41,709 nt of DNA. It comes from a bacterium. Lineage in GTDB: Bacteria > Patescibacteriota > Minisyncoccia > JAUYLV01. The notes under the pieces were generated by a model. The model did not search any database. It was given only the letters and a program-made list of their open reading frames with translations, and had not been told where the DNA came from. Positions 1 through 7,917 of the stretch are shown here, one piece after another. A program made the translations under genes and the position numbers. Numbering within the stretch: position 1 is the first letter of the stretch; the number at the start of each line of letters is the position of its first letter. The stretch spans positions 1 through 41,709 of the forward strand of contig JAUSGO010000029.1 in NCBI GenBank assembly GCA_030649025.1, written 5' to 3'.

Positions 1-349
1 CAGGCGCACAGCTATTAGTTCCCTGACCGATAGTGCCCGAGGGGCAAAATTGCGCACTGGAGACGCAAACACCGGGACAAACTGCCGCTGAAGGAGATGG
101 CGTAGGAGTTGGGGTTGGGGTAGGCGTGGGAGTGGGCGGAAGTGTAGGGGCGGGCGCACAACAGAGTTGAGGAATATCGGAACAGCATTGCCTTAGCCAC
201 AGAAATCCGCACCGATGACAGCTTTGTGCAGGCGCACAGCTATTAGTTCCCTGACCGATAGTGCCCGAGGGGCAAAATTGCGCACTGGAGACGCAAACAC
301 CGGGACAAACTGCCGCTGAAGGAGATGGCGTAGGAGTTGGGGTTGGGGT
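1..349. repeat. 121-bp direct repeat, 228 bp apart, inside the secreted-protein gene
   Basis: Bases 1-121 recur at 229-349 with no difference seen by eye. The offset of 228 bp is 76 codons, so the duplication keeps the frame and repeats one Cys-rich module plus its Pro-Thr linker. Because copy 1 starts exactly at base 1 of the window, more copies may lie beyond the edge. Confidence 0.9.
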
Positions 350-1879
350 TGGAGCGCCATATACCTCAAACTCATATATCCATCCGTGCGTAATATCGCA
401 GTTGTTGAACGTTAACCTCACTTTGCTGGAAATTACTGGGGCAAAGGTGTTTTCCGTGGGCGTTGACCAGCCCATCCACCATTTTCCGGAGGCATCTGCC
501 GGGTACTTCAAATAGGCATGCCCATTGTCGGTGGAGAATATATCAACCCAGCTTGCGCCATCCCAGTGCTGTATCTTGTAGGTATTGGGGACTTGGTCAA
601 TCCCGTGATACCAGACCGTCACCGCCTGGAAGGCTTTGGGTTCGCCGAAGTTTATGGTCGCCTGTCTCCATCCGCAGGATGCAATATAGCTGGTCTTTCC
701 CCCGGTAAAGGCGAGCCCTTTCTGCCAATCGGGGTAGGTCCGCGTCCCGTCAATTATCTCCCAAGGTTTTGTTCCTCCGCCCCATCCTTTGTCGGACTCC
801 AAAGAATTGGGAAATCCCTTTCCGGATTTATTGAGCGCAATATCTTCTGCGGGGCTGTAGGCGCTCACTTCTGAAGTAGGCGTTGGGGTTGGGGTTATCG
901 TAGGCGTGGGAGTCGGTTTCGGCGTGGGAGTGGGCGTGGGTGTTGGAGTTAGAGTTGGACGCGGAGTTGGAGTGGGTGCGATGACCGTAAGACCATTGAT
1001 GGCGTCTCGCCTGGCGCAATTATTGCTACTGGTGTCCTTGGTAATGGCACAGTAGTTGGCGTAAGTACCGGAAACGGCTCCGGCACTACAATTAAAATTA
1101 GCTATCGTTGTGCCGGGAGAATATGAGACGAAAGAACAATTTCCAGAACCAACCATTAGATTAATAGAGTCGACATTCGCGCCATAATTGCATTTAACCG
1201 CGTAAGGTCCTCCAGCCGGGACAGAAGCCGGGAAAACAGAGCCGCTCACAAATGTAAGGTTAGTGCACACCGCCGGTGTAGGCGTGGGTGTTGGAGTAGG
1301 CGTAGGCGAAAGCGACGGCGAAGGAATGACAGTCGGACTCACGGGAAAATATTTCACCACTCCCAACGCCCGCGGTTCGGGAGGTCTGGAAGCATCAAAA
1401 ACATTCTGCCAGCCAATCTCCGGAGCTTTCGTTTCGGCGCCGGTCATTTCCTCGATAATCATATAGTCGCCCGGTTTGCTTCCGGCAGGGAACACGAGTG
1501 GCACGCCGTTTGAAGTCACGTACGTTTGCCCTACCGTCAACGGATACGGTTCTATCTTGACGCCGAAGAACGCATTGAGTACCAGCGGTTGGCTGCTCGT
1601 ACCGCTTTTAGCCGTATAGCGGTACGAAAACCGCATCGCTGATGTCGGCTTGGGAAGGGCTTGAACACAGGTGCCCTTGGTTTTGATGGTGACGAAAAAA
1701 GTCTCCCCACCGACTATCGCAGTCTTGCTGAATACGGCCGGCTCGTACGTCGTTTTGACATAATCGCCGGGACCGGACGCCGCCGACGAAAAACCGACCA
1801 GACCGAGACCTAGTAAGGCAAAGAAGCTTATGGCCATCGGCAATGTAAGTCCGGGACTCAAGGCGTATTTTTGTTTCAT
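1..1879 (-). CDS. Secreted modular protein with Pro-Thr linkers, discoidin-like domain and Cys-rich repeats (3' end cut by window)
   Basis: The reading frame is open from an ATG at 1879 to the window edge, giving at least 626 residues. Residues 1-35 form a signal peptide (basic start, hydrophobic core, then FSSAAS). An N-terminal beta-type domain (about 35-180) is followed by Pro-Thr spacers of the form PTPTPTP. A second domain sits at about 205-305. A third at about 336-503 resembles the F5/8 type C (discoidin) carbohydrate-binding fold (DIALNKSGKG near its start, FEVYG at its end). After another spacer come Cys-rich modules (AVCPGVCVSS, CHRC, QCC, LCC). The likely role is surface attachment or glycan binding; this is inferred from architecture. 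It resembles the Pro-Thr-linked surface proteins common in CPR genomes. The last module is duplicated in frame, so total length is unknown. Confidence 0.8.
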   Translation of the reverse strand, partial: MKQKYALSPGLTLPMAISFFALLGLGLVGFSSAASGPGDYVKTTYEPAVFSKTAIVGGETFFVTIKTKGTCVQALPKPTSAMRFSYRYTAKSGTSSQPLVLNAFFGVKIEPYPLTVGQTYVTSNGVPLVFPAGSKPGDYMIIEEMTGAETKAPEIGWQNVFDASRPPEPRALGVVKYFPVSPTVIPSPSLSPTPTPTPTPTPAVCTNLTFVSGSVFPASVPAGGPYAVKCNYGANVDSINLMVGSGNCSFVSYSPGTTIANFNCSAGAVSGTYANYCAITKDTSSNNCARRDAINGLTVIAPTPTPRPTLTPTPTPTPTPKPTPTPTITPTPTPTSEVSAYSPAEDIALNKSGKGFPNSLESDKGWGGGTKPWEIIDGTRTYPDWQKGLAFTGGKTSYIASCGWRQATINFGEPKAFQAVTVWYHGIDQVPNTYKIQHWDGASWVDIFSTDNGHAYLKYPADASGKWWMGWSTPTENTFAPVISSKVRLTFNNCDITHGWIYEFEVYGAPTPTPTPTPSPSAAVCPGVCVSSAQFCPSGTIGQGTNSCAPAQSCHRCGFLWLRQCCSDIPQLCCAPAPTLPPTPTPTPTPTPTPSPSAAVCPGVCVSSAQFCPSGTIGQGTNSCAP

Positions 1880-2124
1880 AAAATGATAATTACCTTTAAA
1901 ATTTAATACTTAATAAGTGATACGGGTAAGAGCGCTTATCGTCATTGCTCCGTTTTCATAAAACAAATAACCCCGATTATGTCTTTGGGGTCTCTAGGGC
2001 CTCTCTTGTTTCTATATATTAATAATACAGGTTATCCTCCCTAAACACAAAGCACGGCGCAAGACAGGCCAGGCCAGCCCTCGCTTCAGCTCGGACAAGG
2101 GAATGTTGTATAAATTATGGAAAC

Positions 2125-2155
2125 AAAAAAGCCCCGGCAAGGGGGAAACTCGGGG
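2125..2155 (-). terminator. Possible rho-independent terminator (minus strand)
   Basis: On the minus strand CCCCG (from 2155) pairs with CGGGG (2136-2132) across a 14-nt loop, followed by C and six T. It would end transcripts coming from the histidine kinase or from the structured stretch at 2258-2373. Confidence 0.45.
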
Positions 2156-2257
2156 AAGGGAGTCTGACAGCGGTGGCTGGATTTGAGTCGGGGTCCCTGT
2201 TTTCTGCTCTTGAATACGGCGCTCAGCCGGTATGCCATGATGGGAAAGGAGGTCCAT

Positions 2258-2373
2258 GGGAGTCAGTCTTTAGCATAGGGCAGCCGCACTCCCGGGTCTA
2301 GTACCGTAATCTTGCAATCGGCATAAGGTCCCTTTGCCGCCGATTTAAGAGATCGGCCGACCAGTCTCGGCCG
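2258..2373 (-). other. Hairpin-rich non-coding stretch (candidate small RNA or long 3' UTR)
   Basis: There is no credible gene between 1880 and 2404. Three perfect inverted repeats lie close together: 2258-2263 with 2288-2293 (6 bp), 2316-2322 with 2339-2345 (7 bp, AATCGGC/GCCGATT) and 2354-2360 with 2367-2373 (7 bp, CGGCCGA/TCGGCCG, 6-nt loop). A minus-strand terminator candidate lies downstream at 2125-2155. I could not match it to tmRNA, RNase P RNA, SRP RNA or 6S RNA. The rest of 1880-2404 holds only a weak hairpin near 1971-1990. Confidence 0.35.
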
Positions 2374-2404
2374 GGTTAATATAAGAAAGCCTTACCGCCG
2401 ATGT

Positions 2405-3571
2405 TTATTTTGTTTCGATGCCGGCCTTCCGTTTTTCCACGATGGGCAAGGTTATATAAAAAACAGTACCTCCGTTTTCTTCTGATTCAAACCAAATTTT
2501 GCCACCACATGCTTCAACGAACGATTTTGTAAGGGACAATCCTAAACCGGTGCCGTACGGCACTTCGGCCTTGGCATTACTCGCTCGGTAAAATTTTTCG
2601 AATATTTTCGATTGCTCGTTTTTCGGTATGCCGATTCCTTGATCTTTGACCGAATACTGCGCCTCGTCATTCACTAAGGACAGTAAAACGTGAATGACGC
2701 TTTTAGGCGGCGAATATCTCACAGCGTTTGATAGAAGATTCTGGACAACCTGCTTCACGGCTTCATGGTTCGTAATGACCTTTGGAAATATATCGGGATG
2801 TTTGCTTATTTCTACGCGTTGCGACTTGGCATTAATTTCTGGTCGAAGTAAGCGGACCACTTCCTGTGTAATCTCCAATAGATCGACGGGTGCGAGATTG
2901 AATTTGACCGCATCGCCTTCAGCACGAACAATTTTTAAAAGGAAATTCACCAGGTCGCTCATGTTGCTTGCGGCTTGTGCGATGGCCGCAATGGATTCTT
3001 GGTGCTCTGGTACGAATTTTTCTTTGTTGTCCAATAAAAGACTGGAATAACCACGCAGGGCTGCGATGGGTGTCTGTAATTGATGCGCCGCGATAGAAAT
3101 GAATTCGTTCTTGGCCTTCTCTAGTTTCTCGATCTTCTCAACGGCTTTTTTGCGCCCTGTAGCATCGAGAGAAGAGAATAATACGCCAATCGTCTTGCCG
3201 CTGTTATTTTTCAAAGGCAAGATATAGCCCTGGCACCATTCATTCGCGGACGTACCGGGCGCATGTTTAAATTCCACTTCTCTCGCTTCTCCTTTGAATG
3301 CTGCCAGCATAGCCGCTTTAACCTCCTCTATAAATTCCGAATCGACGCTAGAAAGATAATCCCAGTCCCTAATTTCTTCGGCAGTTCTCAAGAAATGTTC
3401 CTCCGCGCCATGCTGATTGATAAATCGGAGGCGACCCGTTTCATCAAACAGCTTAATGCATATCGGGGTTTTATTTACGACATACGCGAGCTCATTCAAA
3501 AGTAGCCCGCCGGCTTTAGCTGCTGCATCAGTGCCGGCTTTTATAATGCGTGTTTCGTGTTTTCTCTTCAT
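2405..3571 (-). CDS. Soluble PAS-sensor histidine kinase
   Basis: The 388-residue protein reads an unknown signal and would autophosphorylate to drive a response regulator; no regulator is adjacent, so it is an orphan kinase. A PAS-like domain spans about residues 25-140. The HisKA H-box (AAHQLQTPIAAL) places the phospho-acceptor His near 163. The HATPase_c domain follows with N-box NLLSNAVRYS (about 279), G1 DQGIGIP (about 310) and G2 GTGLGLS (about 340). No membrane segment is seen, so it is cytoplasmic. The start MKRK at 3571 was chosen; an alternative start at 3607 adds 12 residues with no better ribosome-binding site. Downstream lies a structured stretch ending in a terminator-like hairpin. 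Confidence 0.9.
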   Translation of the reverse strand: MKRKHETRIIKAGTDAAAKAGGLLLNELAYVVNKTPICIKLFDETGRLRFINQHGAEEHFLRTAEEIRDWDYLSSVDSEFIEEVKAAMLAAFKGEAREVEFKHAPGTSANEWCQGYILPLKNNSGKTIGVLFSSLDATGRKKAVEKIEKLEKAKNEFISIAAHQLQTPIAALRGYSSLLLDNKEKFVPEHQESIAAIAQAASNMSDLVNFLLKIVRAEGDAVKFNLAPVDLLEITQEVVRLLRPEINAKSQRVEISKHPDIFPKVITNHEAVKQVVQNLLSNAVRYSPPKSVIHVLLSLVNDEAQYSVKDQGIGIPKNEQSKIFEKFYRASNAKAEVPYGTGLGLSLTKSFVEACGGKIWFESEENGGTVFYITLPIVEKRKAGIETK

Positions 3572-3729
3572 GATTTTTATTTTAACCTGGAGCAAGGGTC
3601 GGGTCATCGGGGAGAGATTACGTAGACCCTCCGGCCTAGCTCGACAACGCGCCGACTGGTGCTGGACGCTGATGGCTAGTACCCGTAAGTATGAGGCCGT
3701 TGAGGGCTTATTGGAAGGTCCAGGAGGCG

Positions 3730-3867
3730 TGTCTCACGGGGCTCTCAGGTCGGGGCTTGGTTATGCGATATGAGACACTTTGAGACACGGAACGGGCATG
3801 TATGGCGTGTCTCATTCTGGACATCTCAAGAGATTCGTCTCCTTTTATGAGGCAGCACACTGTCTCA
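3730..3867. repeat. Cluster of five TGTCTCA/TGAGACA heptamers
   Basis: TGTCTCA occurs at 3730-3736, 3808-3814 and 3861-3867; the reverse complement TGAGACA occurs at 3771-3777 and 3781-3787. Five copies in 138 bp in mixed orientation suggests a protein-binding array. The last copy overlaps the stop codon of the HhH-like gene. The remainder of 3572-3864 has no gene. Confidence 0.5.
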
Positions 3868-4377
3868 TTTCTGATTTTTCTTAGAGTACTGCCAGAGAGC
3901 TTTGTCTACCGTCCGGATCGAAAGGCTACTTTCCATTGCGATTGAGCGAATCTTGTCACAATACTTGGCCCAGAATCTGAAGTTGTAACTCTTCGGTAAC
4001 TCCCAGCCGAGTGACCAAAGAGCTCGGAAATCGAGGATTGGATAGCGTTCGGGAAAGGCAAAATGCAATATAACTGACGCTACAGGAAAGGAAACGCCTT
4101 CCAGCGCGAGCAAAGCACCCAATCTTGCCTGCTCGGTTTTAGCCGAGAAGCTGAACGCAGTTATTTCCCTCACTGTTACATCATCGTTGCTTTTATAGCG
4201 CTTCTTCTGTCGCGGCGACTTCCAAATTCCGACTCTAACGAACTGATCCTTCGTGAGATACCTTTGTACAACCAAAATACTTTTCAACGCATCCTCTTCC
4301 GTTTTATCGCTGACCCTTGCATCGCTATCGTAGTGCGCTGCATAGGCAACGAGGTTTTCTTTCGTAAGTTCCATCAT
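3865..4377 (-). CDS. HhH-type DNA glycosylase-like protein
   Basis: The protein has about 170 residues. The stretch GVSFPVASVILHFAFPERYP followed by DFRALWSLG matches the helix-hairpin-helix region of base-excision glycosylases, where an HhH precedes a conserved Asp in the pattern YPIxDxR. The N-terminal glycosylase half is short, so it may be a derived member without classical activity. ATG at 4377 is used; a TTG at 4389 is possible. It lies 36 bp (25 bp to the TTG) after the stop of the PD-(D/E)XK-like gene on the same strand, so the two probably form an operon. A DNA damage or modification role is inferred. Confidence 0.5.
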   Translation of the reverse strand: MMELTKENLVAYAAHYDSDARVSDKTEEDALKSILVVQRYLTKDQFVRVGIWKSPRQKKRYKSNDDVTVREITAFSFSAKTEQARLGALLALEGVSFPVASVILHFAFPERYPILDFRALWSLGWELPKSYNFRFWAKYCDKIRSIAMESSLSIRTVDKALWQYSKKNQK

Positions 4378-4413
4378 AAAATGAGGCAAGCGCGGTCCGA
4401 AGTGGACGCGAAC

Positions 4414-5424
4414 CTACTTTATCTTACTAAGCACACGGATGTCCCGAGTCGTATGAGCTCGTAGCAATTCTCCCAAAGAAGTTTTGAAATTCAACATTCC
4501 TTTATTACCAAAATGCGGAATTTCATGAGCTAATTGCACTAGCGATCCCTTTTTTAGCACGTAATGCTTGTGCGTCCCGCTCGAGTCGATTCCGCGCTTT
4601 TTCATATGTTCCAAGTGCTCCTTTTTCACTTTTAAGGGCAGGCCGATAAGCATATTCTTTCTTGGTATATTGGTTTCTGTATATTCTACTTCGGCAATAT
4701 GAGTGATTGCGCTTCGCTTATTCCCGTCGCGATGAGTGCGCAGGAATGCAACATAATGCGCATCAAGTGTACCGTTTTTTTGCACCGCGATGTATTTTTG
4801 TTTCGTCATTTCCCAGAAATGTTGGTTGGTGAAAATAACAAGAACATCGGCCATGCTTTTTATCTTCTGTTCCCGAATATATTTTTTATTGTACATCGAG
4901 TCTCCCATATATTCTGCGAATAATTTGGCTAATTCTTTTTGCTTAAACCGGCTGGCGAGTCGTAAAAGATCCTCCCACGAGAAGAAGAAAAACTCGTCTT
5001 CCCGCAGTTTCAGCCGCTTTCGTAAAAGGCGGATTTCCTTCGGACTCATGGGGTTCCTGCACACGTAGACGAGCCGCACAGCGTGGTAGTCCGCTCGTCT
5101 GCTCTCGAGTATTTTTCTGTATTTTTTTAATTGCCGGAAAATCGTATCTATTTTCGTTGCCACAATTTTAGATTCCAAAAAGATCAGATATTTTTCTGGC
5201 ACGGTCATCTGGATATCGATGCGGCTTTTACCAGAATCGTAAGAAACCTGGGTTTCGATATCGGTGTGACGCATGTCTTTCAAGCTGGCAGATACGCGGA
5301 TCGTTTTAAAAAAGGCGTCGAGTATCTTCGTGTCGTTTTTCAGAATGAAGCCGAAATTGGCGGAGAGTTGGTCTTCTTCCGCAGCAAACTTATTGACCAG
5401 CTTGAATATGTTGTCTACCAGCAC
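4414..5424 (-). CDS. PD-(D/E)XK nuclease-like protein
   Basis: 336 residues with a GTG start. Residues 65-90 show a PD-(D/E)XK-type core: Asp70 in SRIDIQ, then Glu84-x-Lys86 in IFLESKI on a following strand, preceded by helix-forming sequence and followed by a basic helix (QLKKYRKIL). This arrangement is known from restriction and repair nucleases. The C-terminal 200 residues are unrecognised and rich in Lys and His. Probably co-transcribed with the HhH-like gene downstream. Function as a restriction-type or defence nuclease is an inference from fold and neighbourhood. Confidence 0.55.
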   Translation of the reverse strand: MLVDNIFKLVNKFAAEEDQLSANFGFILKNDTKILDAFFKTIRVSASLKDMRHTDIETQVSYDSGKSRIDIQMTVPEKYLIFLESKIVATKIDTIFRQLKKYRKILESRRADYHAVRLVYVCRNPMSPKEIRLLRKRLKLREDEFFFFSWEDLLRLASRFKQKELAKLFAEYMGDSMYNKKYIREQKIKSMADVLVIFTNQHFWEMTKQKYIAVQKNGTLDAHYVAFLRTHRDGNKRSAITHIAEVEYTETNIPRKNMLIGLPLKVKKEHLEHMKKRGIDSSGTHKHYVLKKGSLVQLAHEIPHFGNKGMLNFKTSLGELLRAHTTRDIRVLSKIK

Positions 5425-5841
5425 TAGTTAACAATAGCTTTGTTCTGGCTACTCTGGCAAGCGATCCATGATTTCCTACAACTATGTAAACACGTAAGAG
5501 CAAATAACTCCCGGCCATGAAGACTTTCTATAACCGCGCAATCCACCGCTTAACGATTTGAGATGGTCTTTAACTTTGGTAACACGGAATAACGATTGAC
5601 AACGAATAAATAATTTGCTAACCTTGGCTAAGTAAAATTTTTTTTGGCGCAGATTTTAGAAAAAGTTTGTGGTGTAAAAAGTAATCGGACAAGAAAGTGT
5701 AAGTGACGGTGACAATGGTAGTGATAGTAGTAGAGAAAACATAACTCGCAATGCAACTGAATAAGAAAGTGGTACCGCTAACGCAAGTTGGCGGCGTTGG
5801 GATATTTATATGACGAAAGTTATTCGTTAATTTGCATATTT
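5425..5841. other. Non-coding gap
   Basis: AT-rich, with a T-run near 5636-5645. I see no gene, tRNA or clear promoter here. It separates the minus-strand nuclease pair from the plus-strand small genes. Confidence 0.6.
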
Positions 5842-6033
5842 ATGCCTGCACGACGCATTAAAACTCTATATAAAGAACTTGGTCACCAGGCGCACCGCGA
5901 ACACCGTTCGCGGCGTGGTCGTTCGCCTCGGTACCGGAAAAATAAATTCTGGCGAATTATCAGAATCGAACGGCAAAACATGCTTTACGAAAGCATGTTG
6001 CGTGATCATCAGTATAATTTCTTAACTAAGTAA
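5842..6033 (+). CDS. Small basic protein of unknown function
   Basis: 63 residues from ATG at 5842 (the frame extends upstream to 5788). It is very rich in Arg, Lys and His (HREHRSRRGRSPRYRKNK), compatible with nucleic-acid binding. I recognise no family. Its stop is 1 nt before the ATG of the next gene, which argues for a real, translationally coupled pair. No clear Shine-Dalgarno site is visible. Confidence 0.35.
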   Translation: MPARRIKTLYKELGHQAHREHRSRRGRSPRYRKNKFWRIIRIERQNMLYESMLRDHQYNFLTK

Positions 6034-6034
6034 T

Positions 6035-6403
6035 ATGCGAATCTTTACCGGGGAAGAAGCTAAAATTATTTGGGAAAATTCTCGCGAAATTACACCGGTT
6101 CGTAAACTACCATCTCCGCACTATTCAATCTTGCGGCCGGGATTGCAATCGAACTCTAAACTACCGTCCCCAGAGCGAATACAAAGCTCAAAAAGTGGAG
6201 ATTTTGTGAAACTTATATTTTCGGAGCCCGACATCAGGGAGGCTCAATGGGTGCAATTAACCAATAAGGAATCTGGGATCCTTTGGTCAGGCTATGTTTT
6301 TGAAGATCCTATCGGATTCAAGAAATTGAAAATAAACACGCGGGTGGAATTCCACCCACTTGATATCGTTGATGTTCGATATAAACAAGATACAATTTGG
6401 TGA
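6035..6403 (+). CDS. Hypothetical protein, weakly DUF2314-like C-terminus
   Basis: 122 residues. The first half is Pro/Ser-rich (LPSPHYS, LPSPERIQSS) and looks unstructured. The second half (FVKLIFSEPD, EAQWVQLTN, SGYVFEDP, VEFHPLDIVDVRY) has the strand pattern and the ending seen in small DUF2314-type proteins, but the match is by eye only. Follows the basic small gene with a 1-nt gap and converges on the Argonaute gene. Confidence 0.45.
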   Translation: MRIFTGEEAKIIWENSREITPVRKLPSPHYSILRPGLQSNSKLPSPERIQSSKSGDFVKLIFSEPDIREAQWVQLTNKESGILWSGYVFEDPIGFKKLKINTRVEFHPLDIVDVRYKQDTIW

Positions 6404-6452
6404 ATTTTCTATGGTCGTAGAAATCAGCGGATTCGGGTTTGAGTTGTTTTTC

Positions 6453-6479
6453 GGAGGTGATCATATGCACCTAAGCTAA
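6453..6479 (+). other. Strong Shine-Dalgarno plus 4-codon ORF
   Basis: GGAGGTGAT (6453-6461) is a near-perfect Shine-Dalgarno site, followed by ATG CAC CTA AGC TAA (6465-6479). AGGTG and CACCT on either side of the ATG can pair and hide the start. No longer frame follows. In the same gap (6404-6521) nothing else is seen. Confidence 0.35.
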
Positions 6480-6521
6480 AAACAAAACTCCACGTCACCG
6501 GCCCATTGAATCTTAAGGTAT

Positions 6522-7916
6522 TTATTTTCTGTTAAATGCGGCGAGTTTCTTGGAAAGAAAGAATGATGAAAAAATATCGGCGATGTATGTGGTGACAGGA
6601 AGCCGCCTTTGTCCATAGATCGAATCTTGCGCATACACTTTTGAGAGCTGATAGATCTGATTCATAAGCAAATTAGCATCCTGGTCTGATTTCAGAAGCT
6701 TGGTTTTCAGCGGCCGAGCAACAGTGCCCTGATAATCAGGTCTAATAGTTTGCAGGAGGCGGAAGGTGCCAAAGTCAAGACACTCTCCTTCCCCAAGGTC
6801 GAAAACGAAAGCCGAATTTGATTTTATGACCTCCATGATGGACACGCTCTTGTTCTGCCCTTTCAAAAGTTCGTAAACTTTCTCGGGATTTTCAAGTACC
6901 CTGCCATCTTTATGAATAACCAGGTTTTGAAACTCGTAATGTTTATTAATGATGTCGAGTTTCGCCTGGATTTCCTTGGTCAATTGCACCTCACTCATTT
7001 TTTCGTTAAGTCCGACAATCTTTAGAATCTTTCCCCTCCTAAATTCAGTCCCGTTTCCGTTAAAAAAGGTGCAACACAATCTGGAAAGCCGGCGCGCATG
7101 GTCATGGCCAAGGTCTATTCCAACAAAAACGGTCTTGGTATCTAAATTATGCACTTGCCAAATCTCCGAACCATTTTTTGCTAATATCTGACAAACAATG
7201 TTTGCCCATTTTTTTCCGTCACCCAGCTTATCGTAGTCAAATATTAAGAGATCCTCGCCTTCAATTATTTTTAAGATGCCTTCAAGCCACGCATTATCCG
7301 AATTGGGCTTAATAAGTAGGCAGTTGATTCCGCCAGCACCAATCTTGCCAGTGAATTTCTGAGTATCAATCTTTATTGTGATCTTAAATCCGCGGAAGGT
7401 CCAACGCAACTTTTCATAAACCCCAGGCACGACTTGCGCATCTTCTTCAAAATAATAGATATGGACCGCTGTAGGAATTTTTAGCCGCCTGATGCCGTTT
7501 TTCAAAATAAGGTTTGCTCCAAATAATTTGTTCTCTCCAAGTACATATTCAATCCTGTCGCAAGTACTTTTGGGCAAACCCCGGATAACAAAAGGCGCTA
7601 TGGGGATTTGGCGCTTTACTATTTTGAGAAATCTTTCCGCTAAATTACTAATCTCATCTTTCGTTAACTTTGGCGGTATTTTGTTCGGATCTTCAAAGAA
7701 CTTCGAGATTTCTAATAATATTAGAGTGTCCCGCGGGCGCAACTCAAAGCAAAAAGAGAGGCCGATGAAATGGTCGCCTTCTGGATAGGTAAATTTGCTT
7801 CCCCTGCCCTTTCGGACATAACCTTCTGGTTGGAGAAGTTTGGCAATCTCGTCTGCGATCCTGCCGACCTCCGATTGAAGCAGGGACTTATTCAATACAA
7901 ATATCGTACTATCCAT
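6522..7916 (-). CDS. Prokaryotic Argonaute, MID-PIWI type without PAZ
   Basis: 464 residues. The MID end and PIWI domain are recognisable: NIVCQILAKNGSEIW (about 239-253), then VGIDLG (Asp268), LVIHKDGRV (Asp337), MEVIKSNS (361-368), GTVARPLKTKLLK (397-409), QIYQLSKVYAQDS (420-432) and LPVTTYIADIF (439-449, Asp447). Asp268, Asp337 and Asp447 sit at three positions of the DEDX catalytic tetrad, and Glu305, Glu309 or Glu315 could be the glutamate finger. Length and the lack of PAZ resemble short pAgos, which are normally catalytically dead, so retained acidic residues are odd. The first 150 residues are unrecognised and could be a remnant N or APAZ-like region. The start is 1 nt after the stop of the membrane-protein gene, a tightly coupled operon. 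Probable guide-directed defence protein. Confidence 0.85.
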   Translation of the reverse strand: MDSTIFVLNKSLLQSEVGRIADEIAKLLQPEGYVRKGRGSKFTYPEGDHFIGLSFCFELRPRDTLILLEISKFFEDPNKIPPKLTKDEISNLAERFLKIVKRQIPIAPFVIRGLPKSTCDRIEYVLGENKLFGANLILKNGIRRLKIPTAVHIYYFEEDAQVVPGVYEKLRWTFRGFKITIKIDTQKFTGKIGAGGINCLLIKPNSDNAWLEGILKIIEGEDLLIFDYDKLGDGKKWANIVCQILAKNGSEIWQVHNLDTKTVFVGIDLGHDHARRLSRLCCTFFNGNGTEFRRGKILKIVGLNEKMSEVQLTKEIQAKLDIINKHYEFQNLVIHKDGRVLENPEKVYELLKGQNKSVSIMEVIKSNSAFVFDLGEGECLDFGTFRLLQTIRPDYQGTVARPLKTKLLKSDQDANLLMNQIYQLSKVYAQDSIYGQRRLPVTTYIADIFSSFFLSKKLAAFNRK

Positions 7917-7917
7917 G

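Noticed and set aside
828-1466. Several open frames in the Pro-Thr region on both strands
   Set aside because: Low-complexity repeats keep all frames open; only the signal-peptide frame has domains.
2012-2257. 81-residue minus-strand frame
   Set aside because: No family or start signal, and it overlaps the terminator-like hairpin and part of the structured stretch.
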